A DNA stretch of 64,000 nucleotides from Nymphaea colorata. Lineage: Eukaryota > Streptophyta > Magnoliopsida > Nymphaeales > Nymphaeaceae. Below, piece after piece: positions 61,190 to 64,000 of the stretch. Position 1 is the first letter of the stretch. Each line of letters starts with the position of its first letter. The DNA is taken from the NCBI RefSeq assembly GCF_008831285.2, contig NC_045139.1, positions 5,926,704 to 5,990,703 of the forward strand, given 5' to 3'. A program made the translations under genes and the position numbers. Under the pieces are notes generated by a model. It saw only the letters and a list, made by a program, of their open reading frames with translations, was not told the origin of the DNA and searched no databases.

Positions 61190-63111
61190 GGACCTATAAA
61201 GGATTTATGGCTACACAATAAGCATTGGGGTTCCGCAACCACAATGATGGTCTTCATCAAATTGGAGTAGCTAAAAACACTTGTTTTCGATTTTGATCAA
61301 GTCATGATGCACGACTGCACGAGTGTTCATGTATGAAATGCTTACCAGATTGAGCTTTCTTATTCGATTTATCCTTTTATGCACAGTTAGTGTTACATTA
61401 TTACAGGAAAGTTTGATCAGGCACATGATGATCAAGTTCTAATTTTATTGTCTTCCATTTGATGTTTCTTTAATCTAGATTATCAAGCTTTTAGGGAAAG
61501 TAGTAGATGTGGTAAGCGTTTTCTCGCCAATCCGATGACGGGTTTGCACGAGTGCTCTTAGCAAACAAGTACACACTTTATGTTGGCTAAACAGTGTCGA
61601 CGTTGCTTCAAGGATCATTAGGCCGTGAAAATATTAAAAAAACTGACAATAAATAACACGTTTTAGCAAATCTTACAAGAAAATTATGACTCTACCTTCC
61701 AAAAACATCTCTCTCTATCTTTCTCTCCATTTTCACTAATATTAAATTGAAGCTCACAGAACTTCAAACCATTTTCAACACGTTGGTAGCCCTGCAACCG
61801 ATGATTCAATACATTTATCTAATTCGTTTAATGTCTTTCTAAAGCCATGGTTTGTGTCCACATTGAAGCTTCCATGAAGTTTGTTGGTCGTACATGGATC
61901 GAAGCTTTATATATATATACTCTTTGCTACCAACCTCCAATAGCAGACAAGGCACCACAAAAGAAACCGTGTTCTCTATACCAACCAAAATGGTGCATAT
62001 GATGGAGAACTTTGTCCTAGAGTGCTGCTGACTGGTAATAGACACGCCTATAATTATAAAAGCGTGATTTTGATTCTCACAAATATCAAATAGCAGACAC
62101 AATGTTCCCACCAGAAATCCATACCAAACTTCAGATTTCATTCAGGGCCCCAATCTATATATGGATCCTAATCAAAAGAAATTAGTTCTTCAGGAGAGAC
62201 AATTCCAAGGAAACCTCCTTCTAATATTTTTTATTTTTAGAGTTTCTAGATAATGAGGAAAACCGTCGGTGAATCGGTGCAGGTGTTTCAAGATAAGACC
62301 CATCATGATTCTCTTTCTTCCAAACGCCTCTGGATTTAGAATCAGTAGTTATTCAAATGAAGCAAGGGAAGAGAAGAGAAAAGCAAATTTAAAGGGAAAA
62401 TTCCATGATGAACATCAGCAACTGATCACAAACTGTGTAAAAAAAGCACAAACTTGATGTCATACATTAAGGGATTTTCATGGCAAAGTGTGACTGGTGA
62501 AGTAGTTATCTACCCAATGCAGTTAGCACATCTATTCTTGGTGATGTATCACTGCATGTCAGATTCAAAGCATGACAAGAGGAGGTGCGTGAGTAATTTT
62601 GCAACCAGACGTGTCTAGGAGAAGTTTCTGGGAAGGATATGATGGGGGCCATGAAAAATTTCTTTGATAAAATGTCATGGCATCTGGAGACATCCCTTCC
62701 CATGTCTACCACATTTTTTTTTAAAAAAAAATTTGTCCTAATATGAGGTGAGAAATAAGACCAACCGAATCAAACAATTATTTTTAATTGGGCATGACAA
62801 ATATTAATGTGCAAGACATTTTTTGCCTACCCTAACTTTGTTTGCTTGTTTATAAAGATATGTCGAGACATGACATGAAGAAGCAAGATCTTGTCCTTGC
62901 TTACCGAACCACGTATCTTTCAATCGATCGACCAGTTTGATACCACAATGGCCTCAAAAGAAATCGGTTCCCCAATATCTTCTAATTCATACTTGGTTAA
63001 TAAGAACCGTCTCGCTTTTAAAAACAATGTTTACAATCTATTATTGTTGCTGGATGATATAGGGAAAGGTCAACGCTCTTCATGTTTATTAGATTTTATG
63101 TTCTTCTTCCC

Positions 63112-63140
63112 TCTGAGAGAGAGAGAGAGAGAGAGAGAGA
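63112..63140. repeat. (GA)n microsatellite
   Basis: About 14 GA units after CCCTCT. Confidence 0.95.
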
Positions 63141-63228
63141 TCAGGTTATAATTCAAATGTCTCTGAGAATCTTATTGGTACACAAATTTGACACAAATAA
63201 TTGTTTATCATCATCAGGCAATGTGTCG

Positions 63229-63230
<2 letters not shown>

Positions 63231-63306
<76 letters not shown>

Positions 63307-63319
63307 AGAGAGAGAGAGT
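63231..63319. repeat. Long (TA)n(GA)n microsatellite
   Basis: About 37 TA units, then CTA and a short GA run. Confidence 0.95.
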
Positions 63320-63718
63320 ACACGTGCGGCAGTGGAAGTTCTAGATTTGGTTTTTTCAGTTTGAGGCTATTAAAACGAAAGTGAATATCACAGCTAACGT
63401 TGCCAACAAAATGCTAGAAGATGGTCCGGACGAGGTCCTTCTAGACCACTAAGAAAGAAAACTTGTTGATCTAGATTCAATAGGAAAAACAAGCTTCATT
63501 GGACCATTGTGTGTTCATAATTATTTGAGATTTTAAGTTGAAAACTGTGCAGTCAAGCAGAAACAGATTGAACATAATTGAAAACATACAAATCAGAGTA
63601 GATAGATTCAACCATGCATGATTGAAAAAAAATCAATCAACTCTTTGTTTGTGTTTTTTTACTTTTTCTTTACCATTGAAAATTTAATGCATTTTCACTT
63701 TATGGATCACAAAAAAGG

Positions 63719-63720
<2 letters not shown>

Positions 63721-63804
<84 letters not shown>
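63721..63804. repeat. Long (TA)n(GA)n microsatellite
   Basis: About 29 TA units leading directly into about 13 GA units; same order as the tract at 63231. Confidence 0.95.
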
Positions 63805-64000
63805 GCGTGTGTGGTTTTCAAGTTCAATTTTTCAGACGAACCATCTTCTCTGCTTCCGCAACAAAAGGGCCCCACCTTCCAGACAGAACAGCGGCAAATT
63901 TTAAAACTAAACATGGGAGAAATAGAGTGATTTTTCCTCACTCTAAAAAGAGAACAGATGACTGAGAGGTTTGGCGTTCAAAATTAAGAAGCTTCTCAGC

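Larger units (their letters stand above)
61190..64000. other. Intergenic end of window
   Basis: The first 250 bases are likely 3' UTR of the delta-chain gene. Beyond it lie AT-rich DNA and two long (TA)n(GA)n microsatellites. No supported gene. Confidence 0.5.

Noticed and set aside
1-64000. CRISPR array, operon, phage or bacterial defence system
   Set aside because: The window is plant nuclear DNA with spliced genes; the repeats are microsatellites, minisatellites or transposon relics, with no spacer-repeat array or prokaryotic gene cluster.

Overview
The window is nuclear DNA of a flowering plant. Genes have GT-AG introns, several products carry plastid or mitochondrial targeting features, and the proteins match plant-specific families (STR14 rhodanese, plant COX5C, plant GH28 polygalacturonase, BCS1-like AAA-ATPase, plastid ATP synthase delta). 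Intergenic DNA is AT-rich and full of (CT)n/(TA)n microsatellites and small non-autonomous DNA transposons. I cannot place the species below angiosperm level from the sequence alone.

Layout: 1-7.5 kb is gene-poor, with two copies of a GACTCGAGCT-rich hAT-like element, a 72-75 bp minisatellite and short tandem duplications. A six-exon GH28 polygalacturonase lies at 7.6-12.1 kb (minus). An intronless AAA-ATPase lies at 15.5-17.1 kb (minus). A possible small two-exon plastid protein gene lies at 21.3-22.4 kb (minus, tentative). The STR14 rhodanese gene (23.8-27.0 kb, minus) is divergent from COX5C (5' UTR near 28.2 kb, coding exon at 32.2 kb, plus), with a mitochondrial-DNA-like stretch between them. 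A broken C-terminal piece of a kinesin-13 gene and an unrecognised 119-codon ORF sit at 34.1-34.8 kb. An eight-exon MFSD5-like molybdate-anion transporter lies at 37.9-41.7 kb (plus), a three-exon small F-box gene at 43.5-46.9 kb (minus), a nine-exon triple-RRM hnRNP-like gene at 51.2-58.2 kb (plus), and an intronless plastid ATP synthase delta-like gene at 60.5-61.2 kb (plus). The ends of the window after 61.2 kb are repeats and unique AT-rich DNA.

The genes are ordinary, independently transcribed plant genes, not an operon or cluster. Three concern organelle energy metabolism or its surroundings (COX5C, ATP synthase delta, STR14), which I take as coincidence. STR14 and the MFS transporter are also near neighbours on Arabidopsis chromosome 4 (from memory), so that part may be conserved microsynteny. 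I did not find a clearly new biological system. The best items for a second look are the divergent C-terminus of the ATP synthase delta copy, the tentative 80-residue plastid protein, the unrecognised 119-codon ORF, the kinesin-13 remnant and the repeat families.
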